Assembly (NCBI RefSeq): GCF_001269655.1
Contig: NZ_LHVE01000007.1
Span: 846,082-910,081, forward strand
Length of the DNA stretch: 64,000 bases
Source: Pseudomonas thivervalensis
GTDB taxonomy: Bacteria; Pseudomonadota; Gammaproteobacteria; Pseudomonadales; Pseudomonadaceae
Direction: 5' to 3'
The notes under the pieces are model-generated. The model had not been told where the DNA came from. It worked only from the letters and a program-made list of their open reading frames with translations, and searched no databases. The position numbers and the translations under genes were made by a program. Shown here in pieces: positions 16,212 through 25,896 of the stretch. The stretch's first letter is position 1. Each line of letters opens with the position of its first letter.

Positions 16212-17759
16212 ATGGAATGGATCGTTGACCCCACGGCATGGCTCGGCCTGCTGACCTTGATCGTGCTGGAGCTGGTGCTCGGCATCGATAACCTCGTATT
16301 CATCGCCATCCTGGCTGACAAACTTCCGCCCGAGCAGCGCGACCGTGCCCGTATCATCGGCCTGTCACTGGCGTTGCTGATGCGCCTTGGCCTCCTCGCC
16401 AGCATCTCCTGGATGGTGACGTTGACCAACCCGTTGTTCGAGGTCTTCGACAAGACGTTCTCGGGCCGGGATTTGATCATGCTGTTCGGTGGTGTGTTCC
16501 TGTTGTTCAAGGCGACCATGGAGTTGCATGAACGACTCGAGGGCCACGTGGCGCAACGTGCCGGCAATGCCGCCTATGCGATGTTCTGGCCGATCGTTGC
16601 GCAGATTGTGGTGCTGGACGCGGTCTTTTCCCTGGATGCGGTGATCACGGCCGTGGGGATGGTGGAGCATCTGTCGGTCATGATGATCGCGGTAATGTTC
16701 TCGATCGGCTTGATGATGATCGCGAGCAAGCCGCTGACGAAATTCGTCAACGGCCACCCTACCGTCATCATGCTGTGCCTGGGCTTCTTGATGATGATCG
16801 GCTTCAGTCTCACGGCTGAAGGCCTGGGCTTCCACATCCCGAAAGGCTACTTGTACGCCGCGATTGGTTTTTCGATCCTGATCGAACTGTTCAACCAGTT
16901 GGCGCGCTCCCGTCGCAAGAAAAGCCTGCAAGGTCTACGTCCGATGCGTGAGCGTACTGCCCATGCGGTGTTGCGCCTGCTGGGCGGTCAAAAGCTGGAT
17001 GCCGATGAAGTCGGTGAGGAAATCGCCGACATGTTGGAAGGCGACGATCCGGAGCAGGTTTTCCATCGGCGCGAACGGGTGATGATCAGTGGCGTGCTGC
17101 AACTGGCCGAGCGACCGATACGCAGTGTGATGACGCCTCGTGCGCAAATCGACCACCTCGACTTGGCCGATGCAGCGGAACAAATCCGTACGACGCTGAT
17201 GCACTCTTCCTACTCGCGCTTGCCATTGATCCGGGAAGGACGCGTGGATGAGCCGCTAGGCTTTGTCCATAAGAAAGAACTGCTCAAGGAAATACTGGCA
17301 GGCAATCAGCCGAATCTGGAAGTCATGGCGCGCAAAGCCATCAACCTGCTCGACAGTTTCACGATCCTCAATGCACTGGAGCAAATGCGTAAGGCGTCGA
17401 CCCACATCGCGTTCGTGGTGAATGAGTTTGGTGACTTCGTCGGCCTCCTCACCATGACTGACATCCTGGAATCCATTGCGGGTGAACTGCCGGATGCCAG
17501 TGAAATCGAAGGTCCGAACATTGTTCCCCAGCAAGAAGGTTTCCTTGTCAGCGGTGCCCTGAATCTCAGTCTGGTCCGCGAACACATCGGCTTTCAGGCA
17601 AAAGCGACGGAAGATTACCAGACGCTTGCCGGGTTGGTGATGAGCCTGCTGGATCGCTTGCCTATCATTGGAGACACACTCAGTTGCCAAGGATGGAGCA
17701 TGACCGTGATGGCGGTTGAAGAGCGTCGGGTGACCAGGGTGCTGTTGCGTCAGGAATAA
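16212..17759 (+). CDS. TerC-family membrane protein with CBS and CorC/HlyC domains
   Basis: This 515-residue protein begins with a TerC-type membrane domain (residues 1-240) bearing the acidic intramembrane motifs [12 protein letters not shown] and [15 protein letters not shown]. Two CBS domains follow (about 295-420: [35 protein letters not shown]), then a C-terminal CorC_HlyC transporter-associated domain. Relatives such as YoaE and YegH are inner-membrane proteins thought to handle metal ions. The substrate is not determinable. It ends just before a strong terminator. Confidence 0.9.
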   Translation: MEWIVDPTAWLGLLTLIVLELVLGIDNLVFIAILADKLPPEQRDRARIIGLSLALLMRLGLLASISWMVTLTNPLFEVFDKTFSGRDLIMLFGGVFLLFKATMELHERLEGHVAQRAGNAAYAMFWPIVAQIVVLDAVFSLDAVITAVGMVEHLSVMMIAVMFSIGLMMIASKPLTKFVNGHPTVIMLCLGFLMMIGFSLTAEGLGFHIPKGYLYAAIGFSILIELFNQLARSRRKKSLQGLRPMRERTAHAVLRLLGGQKLDADEVGEEIADMLEGDDPEQVFHRRERVMISGVLQLAERPIRSVMTPRAQIDHLDLADAAEQIRTTLMHSSYSRLPLIREGRVDEPLGFVHKKELLKEILAGNQPNLEVMARKAINLLDSFTILNALEQMRKASTHIAFVVNEFGDFVGLLTMTDILESIAGELPDASEIEGPNIVPQQEGFLVSGALNLSLVREHIGFQAKATEDYQTLAGLVMSLLDRLPIIGDTLSCQGWSMTVMAVEERRVTRVLLRQE

Positions 17760-17766
17760 GCCCGGA

Positions 17767-17795
17767 ATGAGGCCGCTTTTGCGGCCTCATTTATT
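17767..17795 (+). terminator. Rho-independent terminator
   Basis: A perfect 10-bp stem ATGAGGCCGC / GCGGCCTCAT (17767-17776 with 17781-17790) with a TTTT loop is followed by a T-rich stretch, directly after the TerC-family gene. Confidence 0.85.
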
Positions 17796-17886
17796 CTCGC
17801 CGCTATCAAAACGGGTCATCTCGGGTGGCGGACTCCAGCCCCTGGAGGTACCTTCTCGGTGTCATCTAACGATTGGAGCCGTGACG

Positions 17887-19002
17887 GTGAGTGTCGATAT
17901 CGATTGCGTAGTCGTGGGTGCAGGGGTTGTAGGTCTTGCCATCGCACGCGAAATGGCCCTGGCAGGTCACGAAGTCCTGGTGATTGAAGCTGGAGCGGCA
18001 ATCGGTATTGGCACGAGTTCGCGTAACTCGGAGGTCATCCACGCTGGGATCTACTACCCTCCCGGGAGCCTGAAAGCCCGACTGTGCGTCGAGGGCAGAC
18101 AGGCACTCTATGCGTATTGCGATAGCCACGGGGTCAATACGCGCAGAACTGGAAAGCTGATCGTCGCCAACACTGACGCGCAAGTAGGCCAGCTTCAATT
18201 CTTGCTCAAGCGAGGGCATGAAAACGGTGTGGATGATCTGCGTCTGCTTGATCGTAATCAGGCCATCACTCTGGAACCGGCGCTTGAGTGCATCGCTGCG
18301 TTGTATTCACCTTCGACCGGCATCGTCGACGCCCATGGGCTGATGTTGGCGTTGCAGGGGGACGCCGAGACGGCCGGCACCAGCATCGCGCTCCATGCCC
18401 CGCTGCTCGGTGCAAGGGCGACAGCCGACGGTTTTCTTCTTCACGTGGGTGGGGACGCCCCCATGGCGCTTTCATGTCGCCGGCTGATCAATGCTGCGGG
18501 TCTCCATGCTCCGGCATTGGCGCGGCGCATAGACGGTTTGTCATCTGACGCGGTGCCGCGTGGCTATTTGTGCAAGGGAAGTTACTTCAGCGTGTCCGGG
18601 CGAGTGCCCTTCACCCATCTGGTCTATCCGGCACCGGAAGCCGACGGTCTCGGGGTGCATATGACCCTCGATTTGGGTGGACAGGCACGTTTCGGTCCGG
18701 ATACCGAATGGGTCGAAACCGAGGATTACCAGGTCAATCCGGCTCGCGCAGACAGTTTCTATTCGGCCATTCGCAGCTACTGGCCCGACTTGCCGGACGG
18801 TAGCCTGCAACCGGGCTACAGCGGGATTCGCCCGAAGATCTCGGCGCCTGGGGAGCCTGCCCGCGATTTTATGATCAGCAGCCAGCGCGAGCATGACGTC
18901 CCGGGACTGATCAATTTGTTCGGCATAGAGTCTCCCGGACTGACGTCATGCCTGGCCATTGCCCAGCACGTACGTGAGCTAATTGAACGACGTCACGCTT
19001 AA
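17887..19002 (+). CDS. FAD-dependent oxidoreductase, L-2-hydroxyglutarate oxidase-like
   Basis: This 371-residue DAO-family flavoenzyme has the N-terminal Rossmann motif [20 protein letters not shown] and the following acidic VIEAG. It also has the LhgO-like [21 protein letters not shown] segment, a [10 protein letters not shown] middle part and a C-terminal [14 protein letters not shown]. Relatives oxidise L-2-hydroxyglutarate or related 2-hydroxy acids, passing electrons to the quinone pool. The GTG at 17887 was chosen because GGAG (17875-17878) is 8 nt away; a GTG at 17881 is too close. Immediately downstream is an amidase remnant. Confidence 0.8.
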   Translation: MSVDIDCVVVGAGVVGLAIAREMALAGHEVLVIEAGAAIGIGTSSRNSEVIHAGIYYPPGSLKARLCVEGRQALYAYCDSHGVNTRRTGKLIVANTDAQVGQLQFLLKRGHENGVDDLRLLDRNQAITLEPALECIAALYSPSTGIVDAHGLMLALQGDAETAGTSIALHAPLLGARATADGFLLHVGGDAPMALSCRRLINAAGLHAPALARRIDGLSSDAVPRGYLCKGSYFSVSGRVPFTHLVYPAPEADGLGVHMTLDLGGQARFGPDTEWVETEDYQVNPARADSFYSAIRSYWPDLPDGSLQPGYSGIRPKISAPGEPARDFMISSQREHDVPGLINLFGIESPGLTSCLAIAQHVRELIERRHA

Positions 19003-19010
19003 CCAGATTT

Positions 19011-19154
19011 GATCCAGAAAGTGGTCTGTCTTTAGGCATGCAGTTTTCTGCGGGCTTCGGTCGAGAGGACTTGCTACTGCGTCTGGCCGGTCAGTTGGAA
19101 CGAGCCTTGCCATGGGCAGCACGCAAACCTGAGGTCTGGGCTGGAAAGCTATAG
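19011..19154 (+). pseudogene. C-terminal remnant of an amidase-signature family gene
   Basis: The frame reads DPESGLSLGMQFSAGFGRE and continues DLLLRLAGQLERALPWAARK to a TAG at 19152-19154. This is the typical end of amidase-signature enzymes (SGLP-x-G-[ML]-Q, then LLRLA-x-x-LE, then PW). Only about 47 codons survive, with no start, and the catalytic Lys-Ser-Ser part is missing. It is a leftover of a deletion. Confidence 0.55.
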
Positions 19155-19172
19155 CCCGTAGGGTAACGCTCC

Positions 19173-19205
19173 GCGCAAGCTTGGCTAGCCCGCTTGCGCT
19201 TTTTA
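19173..19205 (+). terminator. Rho-independent terminator
   Basis: A GCGCAAGC / GCTTGCGC stem (19173-19180 with 19192-19199) is followed by TTTTTT. It was presumably the terminator of the lost amidase gene and now ends the hydroxyglutarate oxidase transcript. Confidence 0.8.
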
Positions 19206-19227
19206 ACAGACGATCTGGATAACCGGC

Positions 19228-19989
19228 CTACTTCCCTCCAGTCACATCCAGGAACGTTCCCGTCACAAACGAAGCCTCTTCCCCCGCCAACCAGAGAATG
19301 GCACGCGCGACCTCCTCCGGCTGGCCCCCACGCCCCATGGGGATCGTATCCCTCACCCGGTCGACTCTGCCCGGCTCTCCCCCACTCGCGTGCATTTCGG
19401 TATAGATATGCCCGGGTCGAACGCAGTTGACCCGAATACCCTCCCGAGCGACTTCCTTGGCATAGCCGGTCGTGAACGTTTCGACCGCGCCCTTGGACGC
19501 CGCGTAGTCCACGTATTCATTCGGGCTGCCGAGACGAGCTGAGGCCGAGGAAATATTGATGACTGCACCGCCACTTCCGCCATAGCGATAGGCCATGCGC
19601 CGAGTAGCCTGCTGCGCGCAGAGCATCGGGCCCAAGGTGTTCACCGCAAATATTCGCTGCATGCGCTCGAAGCCAAGATCCTCCAAGCGACACTGCTGTG
19701 CGAGTATCGAGGCGTTGTTGACCAGCACATCGATTCGCCCGAAGCGCAGGTCAAGGGCGGCGAACAGTTCGGCGACCTGTGCTGGATCGGCGTTATCGGC
19801 ATGTACTGCCAAGGCACGGCCACCCCTGGCCTCGACCTGAGCGACCACCGCTGACGCCGACGCTTCATCGGCAATGTAGCTCAGCACGACGTCGTAACCT
19901 AGCTCAGCGGCCAGTATCGCCGTCGCCGCCCCGATCCCGCGCCCGCCTCCGGTGATCAGGATCACGGGCTTTTGCGAACGTTCATTCAT
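19228..19989 (-). CDS. Short-chain dehydrogenase/reductase (SDR)
   Basis: This 253-residue classical SDR has the cofactor motif TGGGRGIGAA, NNAS, the catalytic Ser in INISSASARLG and YxxxK in YVDYAASKGAVE. Relatives reduce or oxidise sugar, steroid or acyl carbonyls with NAD(P)H; the substrate is unknown. The ATG at 19989 has GAGG upstream; a TTG two codons earlier is less likely. It is the last gene of a LysR-EamA-SDR set, with a 35-nt gap to the EamA gene. Confidence 0.88.
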   Translation of the reverse strand: MNERSQKPVILITGGGRGIGAATAILAAELGYDVVLSYIADEASASAVVAQVEARGGRALAVHADNADPAQVAELFAALDLRFGRIDVLVNNASILAQQCRLEDLGFERMQRIFAVNTLGPMLCAQQATRRMAYRYGGSGGAVINISSASARLGSPNEYVDYAASKGAVETFTTGYAKEVAREGIRVNCVRPGHIYTEMHASGGEPGRVDRVRDTIPMGRGGQPEEVARAILWLAGEEASFVTGTFLDVTGGK

Positions 19990-20024
19990 GGTCAATCCTC
20001 ACGACTGGATGAAAAAAAGCAATG

Positions 20025-20852
20025 TCAGCCAATTACCAGCGTACCGAGCGCAATGACTGCGCAGGCCAACAGCTTGCGCAGGGTCAATGCTTCGCCAAGA
20101 AAGGCGTACCCGATCAACGCGGCGAACATGACGCTGGTTTCTCGCAGGGCGGACACCGCCCCCATCGGCGCATGGGCCATGGCATAGATCACGACCCCGT
20201 AGGCCAGCAATGAAACCAGCCCGCCAGCAACGGCCACGGCAAAACCCGGCCGCAGGGCAAAGAGACTTTGGGTGTCTCGCAGCCCGATATAAACCATGGG
20301 CATCATCACCCCCCACAATAGGCACATCCAGGCGGTGTAGGCCATTGGCGCCCCTGAGAGGCGAACACCGATGCCATCGACAACGCTGTAGGCGGCGATG
20401 AACAAACCGGTTCCCAGTGCGTAGGGCAAGTTAGGCAACGCTCGCCGGCGCCTTGTAAAGGCCAGCGATAGGATTCCAGTCGACACCAACGCAATCCCCA
20501 GCAATCCACTCGGCGCCACTCGCTCACCGGCGAACAGCGAAGCGGCCAGGACAATCAGAATTGGGGAGACACCGCGGGCGATGGGATAGGTTTGGCCCAG
20601 GTCTGCGGATTTGTAACTGCGCACCAGGAACAGGTTGTAACCCACGTGCAATACAGCGGAGAACCCGGCGTAAAACCAGCTTGCACGGGCAGGCGGCGCC
20701 AGTAGCGCCGCCACGATGAAGCTCGCCACGGCAATCGCCATGCACATGATGGTCATGGACCACAAACGGTCGGTGCCCCCGCGCAGCATGGCATTCCAGC
20801 TGGCGTGCAACAGCGCGGCGAACAAGACGAGGCAGATGATGTGTAAGTGCAT
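20025..20852 (-). CDS. EamA/DMT-family transporter
   Basis: This 275-residue protein has ten predicted transmembrane helices in two EamA halves (an AALLHASWNAMLR start, and VSALRETSVMFAALIGYAFLGEALTLRKLLA near the end). DMT-family members usually export metabolites across the inner membrane. It lies between a LysR regulator (68 nt upstream) and an SDR, suggesting a small regulated operon for an unknown metabolite. Confidence 0.85.
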   Translation of the reverse strand: MHLHIICLVLFAALLHASWNAMLRGGTDRLWSMTIMCMAIAVASFIVAALLAPPARASWFYAGFSAVLHVGYNLFLVRSYKSADLGQTYPIARGVSPILIVLAASLFAGERVAPSGLLGIALVSTGILSLAFTRRRRALPNLPYALGTGLFIAAYSVVDGIGVRLSGAPMAYTAWMCLLWGVMMPMVYIGLRDTQSLFALRPGFAVAVAGGLVSLLAYGVVIYAMAHAPMGAVSALRETSVMFAALIGYAFLGEALTLRKLLACAVIALGTLVIG

Positions 20853-20920
20853 GCATCATCCTAGACCGATCAAGTTGCGCTATAAAAGCAAAGTCTCTTC
20901 ATCCAGGCATGAAGAAAAGC

Positions 20921-21826
20921 TCATGCATAAGCCTGCTGAGCGTCAACTGCCTGGGTCACCAGCCAACGGCGAAAGCTGGCAATGTGCGGCTGAGTCTCGA
21001 TCCCTTTGGGACAGACAAAGTAATACGCCAGGGGCGATGCGACCGGCAGTTCGAAAAGCCTTTCAAGGCGGCCGTCATTAAGCTCGGCTTCGACATGCCC
21101 GCTGCGTGCCAGGGCGATACCTTGCCCCAACAGCGCCGCCTCGATGGTCATATTGGTGTCGGCGTAGCGAATGCTTTCCTTCAAGGTCGTGACCTCGACA
21201 CCCACCTGGGCAAACCACTGTTCCCATTTCGGCACCAACGCTGCGCCATCGCGCGTCAGCAGCGGATAGCGCAGCAATTCGGCGGCTGTTTGAGGCTTAC
21301 CAAAACGTGCGAGCAACGCCGGGCTTGCGACGGGGAAAATCTGCTCGCGGAACAGAAACTCCGAGAACAGCGAAGGGAAATGACCGTTGCCCAGACGGAT
21401 AGCAACGTCTGGGTCTGCCGTCGAGAAGTTAATGGGGTTGTCGGTACTGTCCAAGGTCAGCAGGATTTCCGGATGCGCTTGCGCCAGATCCGGGAGCCTG
21501 GGCAACAACCACTTCAAGGCCAAGGAATAGGTCGTGCTGACGCTCAGTCGCTGCCGCCCGTTTTGCTCGCGCAAATCGGCCAGGGTGGCCTCGAGCTTCA
21601 TGAAGAACTCGCGCACGATGGGCGCGAGCGCTGCCCCTGCCGAGGTCAGGTGCAGCGCATTACCGCGATGAAACAACTGCAATCCCCAGAGCTGCTCCAA
21701 ATGCTTGAGCTGATGGCTCACCGCGCTCTGCGTGACATGCAATTCCTCTGCTGCCGCTGTGAAGGTGGCGTGCCGCGTGGCGGCTTCAAAGGCGCGCAGG
21801 CTCGAAGAAGGCGGGAGGTTTCGCAT
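20921..21826 (-). CDS. LysR-family transcriptional regulator (GcvA-like)
   Basis: This 301-residue regulator has an N-terminal winged HTH (LRAFEAATRHATFTAAAEELH, then QSAVSHQLKHLE) and a periplasmic-binding-like effector domain (about 92-300) with the GcvA-type VSTTYSLALKWLLPRL and DVAIRLGNG segments. LysR proteins usually control neighbouring genes, but here the nearest genes lie in the same direction, so it may be the first gene of the LysR-EamA-SDR operon. Confidence 0.9.
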   Translation of the reverse strand: MRNLPPSSSLRAFEAATRHATFTAAAEELHVTQSAVSHQLKHLEQLWGLQLFHRGNALHLTSAGAALAPIVREFFMKLEATLADLREQNGRQRLSVSTTYSLALKWLLPRLPDLAQAHPEILLTLDSTDNPINFSTADPDVAIRLGNGHFPSLFSEFLFREQIFPVASPALLARFGKPQTAAELLRYPLLTRDGAALVPKWEQWFAQVGVEVTTLKESIRYADTNMTIEAALLGQGIALARSGHVEAELNDGRLERLFELPVASPLAYYFVCPKGIETQPHIASFRRWLVTQAVDAQQAYA

Positions 21827-21907
21827 GAGGGTCCCTTCTATGAGTAAACCTTCATGCTAGCGACTTTGCATCGCTCGTTATAGCCCATCTGCTCACCAGC
21901 CACGGAG

Positions 21908-22486
21908 TCAAGTGCCGGGCGGTTTATCCTTCAGGCTTTCGGGACTGCCAGTGCAGAGACCATCCATGACCAAGTCCATCAATCTGGCGAGACGTGAGCG
22001 CCATTCGCTTTGGGAATCGATTTGCCATATTCCGGCAGTGGCTAGGAAAAAGTCGTCGTGGGTAACCCCGCTACGAATCGTTCCGGCCTTTTCATTGGCC
22101 CTCAAAAGCGACTCGGCAGCGGCCTGGACCGGCGCGTATCCCGACTTCCCTGGGAACTCGTAAGTGGAAGCGGCTTGTCGTATCGCGGACGCAAGTCCCG
22201 CCTTTGTCATTGCGTATTCAGCGAGGCAGTCCATCCATTCCCGGAGGGCTTGCTTAGGGGGTTTTGTCGCGAGCAGCTCTTCCGCCAACGAGGCCACCTG
22301 CTGCATTTCGAATTGATAAAGCTCGAATACCAACTCCTCTCTGTTGGCGAAATGGCGATAGAACGTGCCCTGCCCCACGCCGGCTTTTTTCGCAATCGTG
22401 CTCAAAGGGGCCGCAGGATCCAGTGTCAGTTCTGCCACAGCGACCTTCAGAATTTGTTCGCGGTTTTTCTTGGCGTCAGAACGCAT
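21908..22486 (-). CDS. TetR-family transcriptional regulator
   Basis: This 192-residue regulator has an N-terminal HTH (REQILKVAVAELTL, then STIAKKAGVGQGTFYRHFANREELVFELY) and a SbtR-like C-terminal ligand domain. A longer reading from 22567 would translate one of the two palindromic operators (22538-22551) as coding sequence, so the ATG at 22486, or a TTG at 22492 with AGGA upstream, is preferred. It is divergent from an SDR gene, and both probably are repressed through the palindromes between them. Confidence 0.85.
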   Translation of the reverse strand: MRSDAKKNREQILKVAVAELTLDPAAPLSTIAKKAGVGQGTFYRHFANREELVFELYQFEMQQVASLAEELLATKPPKQALREWMDCLAEYAMTKAGLASAIRQAASTYEFPGKSGYAPVQAAAESLLRANEKAGTIRSGVTHDDFFLATAGIWQIDSQSEWRSRLARLMDLVMDGLCTGSPESLKDKPPGT

Positions 22487-22537
22487 CGCCAATTCATCAT
22501 TCCTGGGCAAAGTTTTTTCCTTCGCTGCATTGCAAAG

Positions 22538-22581
22538 CGGACAATTGTCCGGTAGTTTTTTTGACAAGTGGACAATTGTCC
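22538..22581. promoter_or_regulatory. Two perfect palindromic operators between divergent tetR and SDR genes
   Basis: CGGACAATTGTCCG (22538-22551) and GGACAATTGTCC (22570-22581) are identical palindromes 31 bp apart centre to centre, three helical turns. The second lies right behind a perfect -35 TTGACA (22561-22566) of the SDR promoter. They are very likely the binding sites of the adjacent TetR protein. Confidence 0.8.
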
Positions 22582-22608
22582 GCTTGCGTACCCTTACCGG
22601 AGTTTACT

Positions 22609-23367
22609 ATGAACAGCACGGGCAATACGATCCTGGTTACCGGCAGCACCTCAGGCATAGGCCTTGGCCTGGCGCTGAGGCTTCACAAGGCGGGTAACAC
22701 CATCATCATCGCGGGACGGCGCAAGGCGCTGCTCGACAAGATCGTGTCGGAACATCCAGGTATTGAATCGGTATTGCTGGACGTCTGCGATCCACACTCC
22801 ATCCAACGCGCCAGCGAAGCGCTTGCGGTCAGTCACCCAAACCTGAACGTGCTGATAAACAACGCTGGCATCATGCAGTGGGAGGATCTGACTGAACCGG
22901 AAAACCTGAGCACCGCCGAAGCTATCGTGACGACGAACCTGCTTGGCACGATTCGTATGGTGTACGCATTCATACCTCAGCTGATCAAGCAGCCCAGTGC
23001 GACGATCATCAATGTCAGTTCGGCTCTGGCATTCGTCCCACTGCCTGCAACGCCGACCTACAGCGCAACCAAAGCGGCCGTTCATTCGTTCACTCAAAGT
23101 CTTCGCGTGCAGCTGGAGGCCTCGCCCGTCGAGGTGATCGAGCTTGCACCGCCGGGTGTGCGCACCACGTTGCTTGGGCAGGAAAATGACGAACACGCCA
23201 TGCCTCTGGATGAGTTCTTGGATGAAATCTTCGAGCTGTTCGAGATCTCTCCAACCCCACAGGAGCTTATCGTTGAGCGCGCGAAACCCTTGCGGTTTGC
23301 TGAGGCGAGCGGCTCGCATAATGAGATATTGAACATGCTTGCGGGCTACAAACCACCTGCAGAGTGA
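22609..23367 (+). CDS. Short-chain dehydrogenase/reductase (DltE-like SDR)
   Basis: This 252-residue SDR has TGSTSGIGLG, NNAG, INVSS and the catalytic YSATKAAVHSF. The C-terminal part (ELAPPGVRTTLLG and the acidic DEFLDEIFELFE) resembles DltE/YdfG-type oxidoreductases. The ATG at 22609 follows CCGGAG. It is the presumed target of the divergent TetR regulator. The substrate is unknown, but such pairs often detoxify a reactive carbonyl compound. Confidence 0.88.
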   Translation: MNSTGNTILVTGSTSGIGLGLALRLHKAGNTIIIAGRRKALLDKIVSEHPGIESVLLDVCDPHSIQRASEALAVSHPNLNVLINNAGIMQWEDLTEPENLSTAEAIVTTNLLGTIRMVYAFIPQLIKQPSATIINVSSALAFVPLPATPTYSATKAAVHSFTQSLRVQLEASPVEVIELAPPGVRTTLLGQENDEHAMPLDEFLDEIFELFEISPTPQELIVERAKPLRFAEASGSHNEILNMLAGYKPPAE

Positions 23368-23416
23368 TATTGACCATGCCATCGCTGTAGTCCGGAAAGG
23401 GCCTGCAGCGAGGCCC

Positions 23417-23662
23417 CTATAGCTTGCGCAACGCTCCGCCCTCCTGCTCCAAACGCTCCAGATACGCAGCGCCATCCAGCAGTTGACAAGGAAGGGTCGA
23501 ACTCACCGCAGTGCCCAGGTTGAACTGGACATTCGGCGCCCTGGTCGCCGCCGCCAGGCCAACCACATCTATGGACGAGAAACCCGCGGCCTCGATGTCC
23601 GTACCATCCACCGCGTGGAATCGTGCCAGTAACCACTCATGCACTGCGGAGTGGGCATTCAA
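23417..23662 (-). CDS. Small hypothetical ORF, possibly a gene remnant
   Basis: An 81-codon frame starts at TTG 23662, 11 nt after the stop of the upstream gene on the same strand. The frame also runs open upstream into that gene, with no convincing start. The residues (AGFSSIDVVGLAAATRAP, YLERLEQEGGALRKL) look protein-like but match no family I recognise. It may be a C-terminal leftover of a deleted gene. Confidence 0.3.
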   Translation of the reverse strand: MNAHSAVHEWLLARFHAVDGTDIEAAGFSSIDVVGLAAATRAPNVQFNLGTAVSSTLPCQLLDGAAYLERLEQEGGALRKL

Positions 23663-23672
23663 AGGACGTGCA

Positions 23673-25055
23673 TTAACGCTGCTTCAGATACACCCCAGCC
23701 AGCCCGTCCTGTGGATCCGGCACAGCGTTGTAGCCAATGACCGCAAAACCTTTCACCAATTGAATGTGATACGGACCGCTCTTCTCGCAAGCTTGCGGTT
23801 CGCGCACGATGATCAGGTTGTCGGTTTCCATCGGCACGGTGTGACGCTCGGTCCCCCTGTCCTTCAGTGTCACCGTGAATTCCGCGACTTCTTTTCCGTT
23901 GGCGTCACGGTCCGGCAGGATCTTCAAGTCCAGATCCGCGTCGCGCCCGAAGGCATCCTGACGCATCCGATAATGGCCGCTGCGCTGGTCTGCGTCGACG
24001 TCGTCGATTTTATCGACATCCAATTCCCGTTCTTCATCGTGCAACAGGACTGCCCATTGCCGGCCGTCGTCCTTGGCATCGCTGGTCCAGGTACCGGTGA
24101 AAGAATAGGGCTCGCCGTTTTCCCGGGAGATCCGCCAGGTACCCGTTCGATCACCATCGTCGGCATATTCCTGGAGGCTGATGAGGTCGTCGTCAACGTC
24201 TTCCCGAATGCCCAGCAGCTTGATCGGTTCGCCATTGCCCGCCTGGGTATAGCGCACTTCGCCAATGATCACGGTGCCCTGTGCCTGGTACCAGAGTTCT
24301 ACCGGGGTCTTGCCGTCGAGGGTTCCGGCAAGAATCACTGGATCCTCATTTTCCGGGCCTTCCAGGCTCGATTGTTCATGCCACTGGCCCTCTTTCAATT
24401 CCCCTGTGGTGCGCAGTGTGTAGCCGCTGGGCATGCTGGTATTTTCGCCAGGCTCGCTGGGTTGGATTTTCTCCTCGGTGTCCGAGTAGAGCAGGACCAA
24501 CTCATCGCCGCGCATTTTCCAGTGAGTGGCGCGACTCCAGCGGTCGTCGCGGTCGGTTTGCGAAAGCAGGACGCCGTCCAGCGGGCTGACGGAGAATATG
24601 CCCTTGCTGTCCTCCTTCGCCAGGCTCGTCAGGGCCGGGTTGAGGACCCACTGGGTTGTCTGCGGGTCTTGCAGGTAGACGTCGAACGTCGGTGTGTAGA
24701 TCGCATCGGGATGATTGCCGTTGCGGATCGCCAAGTCCTGGCGACCATCGAAGTTGAAGTCGTCGAAGTACAACAGGCTCTGGGGGCCGAGTAGCCAGTT
24801 ATCGACCTTTCCGTTGCGGTCCACGGGTACATTGCCGGCGGGTGTCTGCAATTGCTGCAGGACTTCGAGGGTTTTGCTGTCGCGCACGGTGAAAAAGGCT
24901 TGTGCCAACTGATGCGGATCTTCCGGCGGCGCTGCAAACAGCACTTCGACCAGGTATTGGCCGCTGCGATCATTCACCGAAAACGCCCGCGGTTCGGCCA
25001 CGGCCGGAGCGGCCAGAACCGTGGAAAGAAGCACACTGCTGACGAACGAACGCAT
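23673..25055 (-). CDS. Secreted/periplasmic protein with FG-GAP-like repeat
   Basis: This 460-residue protein starting at 25055 has a signal peptide (MRSFVSSVLLSTVLAAPAVA, cleavage near residue 20). The N-terminal half has a calcium-type FG-GAP/VCBS-like segment, YFDDFNFDGRQDLAIRNG, followed by a long Asp/Glu-rich beta-strand region (REDVDDDLISLQEYADDGD; DVDKIDDVDADQ). Similar XAC2610-like proteins are periplasmic and of unknown function. AGGAAG precedes the start. No enzymatic motif is visible. Confidence 0.7.
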   Translation of the reverse strand: MRSFVSSVLLSTVLAAPAVAEPRAFSVNDRSGQYLVEVLFAAPPEDPHQLAQAFFTVRDSKTLEVLQQLQTPAGNVPVDRNGKVDNWLLGPQSLLYFDDFNFDGRQDLAIRNGNHPDAIYTPTFDVYLQDPQTTQWVLNPALTSLAKEDSKGIFSVSPLDGVLLSQTDRDDRWSRATHWKMRGDELVLLYSDTEEKIQPSEPGENTSMPSGYTLRTTGELKEGQWHEQSSLEGPENEDPVILAGTLDGKTPVELWYQAQGTVIIGEVRYTQAGNGEPIKLLGIREDVDDDLISLQEYADDGDRTGTWRISRENGEPYSFTGTWTSDAKDDGRQWAVLLHDEERELDVDKIDDVDADQRSGHYRMRQDAFGRDADLDLKILPDRDANGKEVAEFTVTLKDRGTERHTVPMETDNLIIVREPQACEKSGPYHIQLVKGFAVIGYNAVPDPQDGLAGVYLKQR

Positions 25056-25210
25056 CCACGCACTTCCTTGTTGAAATTCGGGGCCGCAGTTTAGCGACAA
25101 CAATGATTCACCGCGAGAGACGACTGTTGCTATCAGATAGGCCCGGACTGTAACTGACGCCCTCCTCGCCCTTCGCTTACTGTCGTGGCTCATCCCAAGG
25201 AGTGATCCCC

Positions 25211-25840
25211 ATGCCGGATACTGCCAATCTCTACCTGTTCGTGGTTGCTGTCGTGCTCCTGCTGATCGTTCCGGGGCCCAACATGGCCTTTGTCACCAGC
25301 CATGCGCTGGCTCACGGCTGGCGTGCCGGCGTCGCTGCGGCCCTCGGCATTTCCTTTTCGGACATGCTGATGACGATGATGGTCAGTGCTGGCATTGGCG
25401 CGCTGGTGATGAGCTGGGCGCCGGCGTTCGACGTGCTGCGCCTGGCCGGGGCCGGTTATCTGCTGTGGCTGGCCTGGCAAGCGCTGAGAACGCCGGCCGC
25501 GACTCAGGACAACCAGCTGCAGGCGGCTTCGCTGTGGAAAATCTTCTGCCGAGGCGCCCTCAACAGCCTCTTGAATCCCAAGGCGCTACTGTTCTTCATG
25601 GTGTTCCTGCCCCAGTTCGTCAACGTCAAGGCCGGCGGCGTCAGCCTGCAGTTGATCTTCCTCGGCGCGTTGCTGGCACTGATTGCCCTTGTCTTTCACA
25701 CGCTGCTGGGTGTTTGTGCCGCGCAGCTCAGGACGAAACTGGCGAACGGTGGGATTTCAAGACGCCTGGGCACGTACGGTTTTGCCGGGGTCATGGCTGC
25801 GCTGGCGGCACGCCTGTTGTTTCTTGACCGACCGCTTTGA
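25211..25840 (+). CDS. LysE-family amino acid exporter
   Basis: This 209-residue inner-membrane protein has about six helices and the family motif VPGPNMAFVTSHALAHGWRAGVAAALGI, followed by GALNSLLNPKALLFFMVFLPQFV. LysE/RhtB proteins export amino acids or homoserine lactones. The ATG at 25211 has AAGGAG 8 nt upstream. The methyltransferase gene follows 56 nt later on the same strand. Confidence 0.9.
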   Translation: MPDTANLYLFVVAVVLLLIVPGPNMAFVTSHALAHGWRAGVAAALGISFSDMLMTMMVSAGIGALVMSWAPAFDVLRLAGAGYLLWLAWQALRTPAATQDNQLQAASLWKIFCRGALNSLLNPKALLFFMVFLPQFVNVKAGGVSLQLIFLGALLALIALVFHTLLGVCAAQLRTKLANGGISRRLGTYGFAGVMAALAARLLFLDRPL

Positions 25841-25896
25841 CCCGCGACGCCTCAGGGTTGGCCTATGCTTACCCCATCCACTGCGGAGCTGGATCA

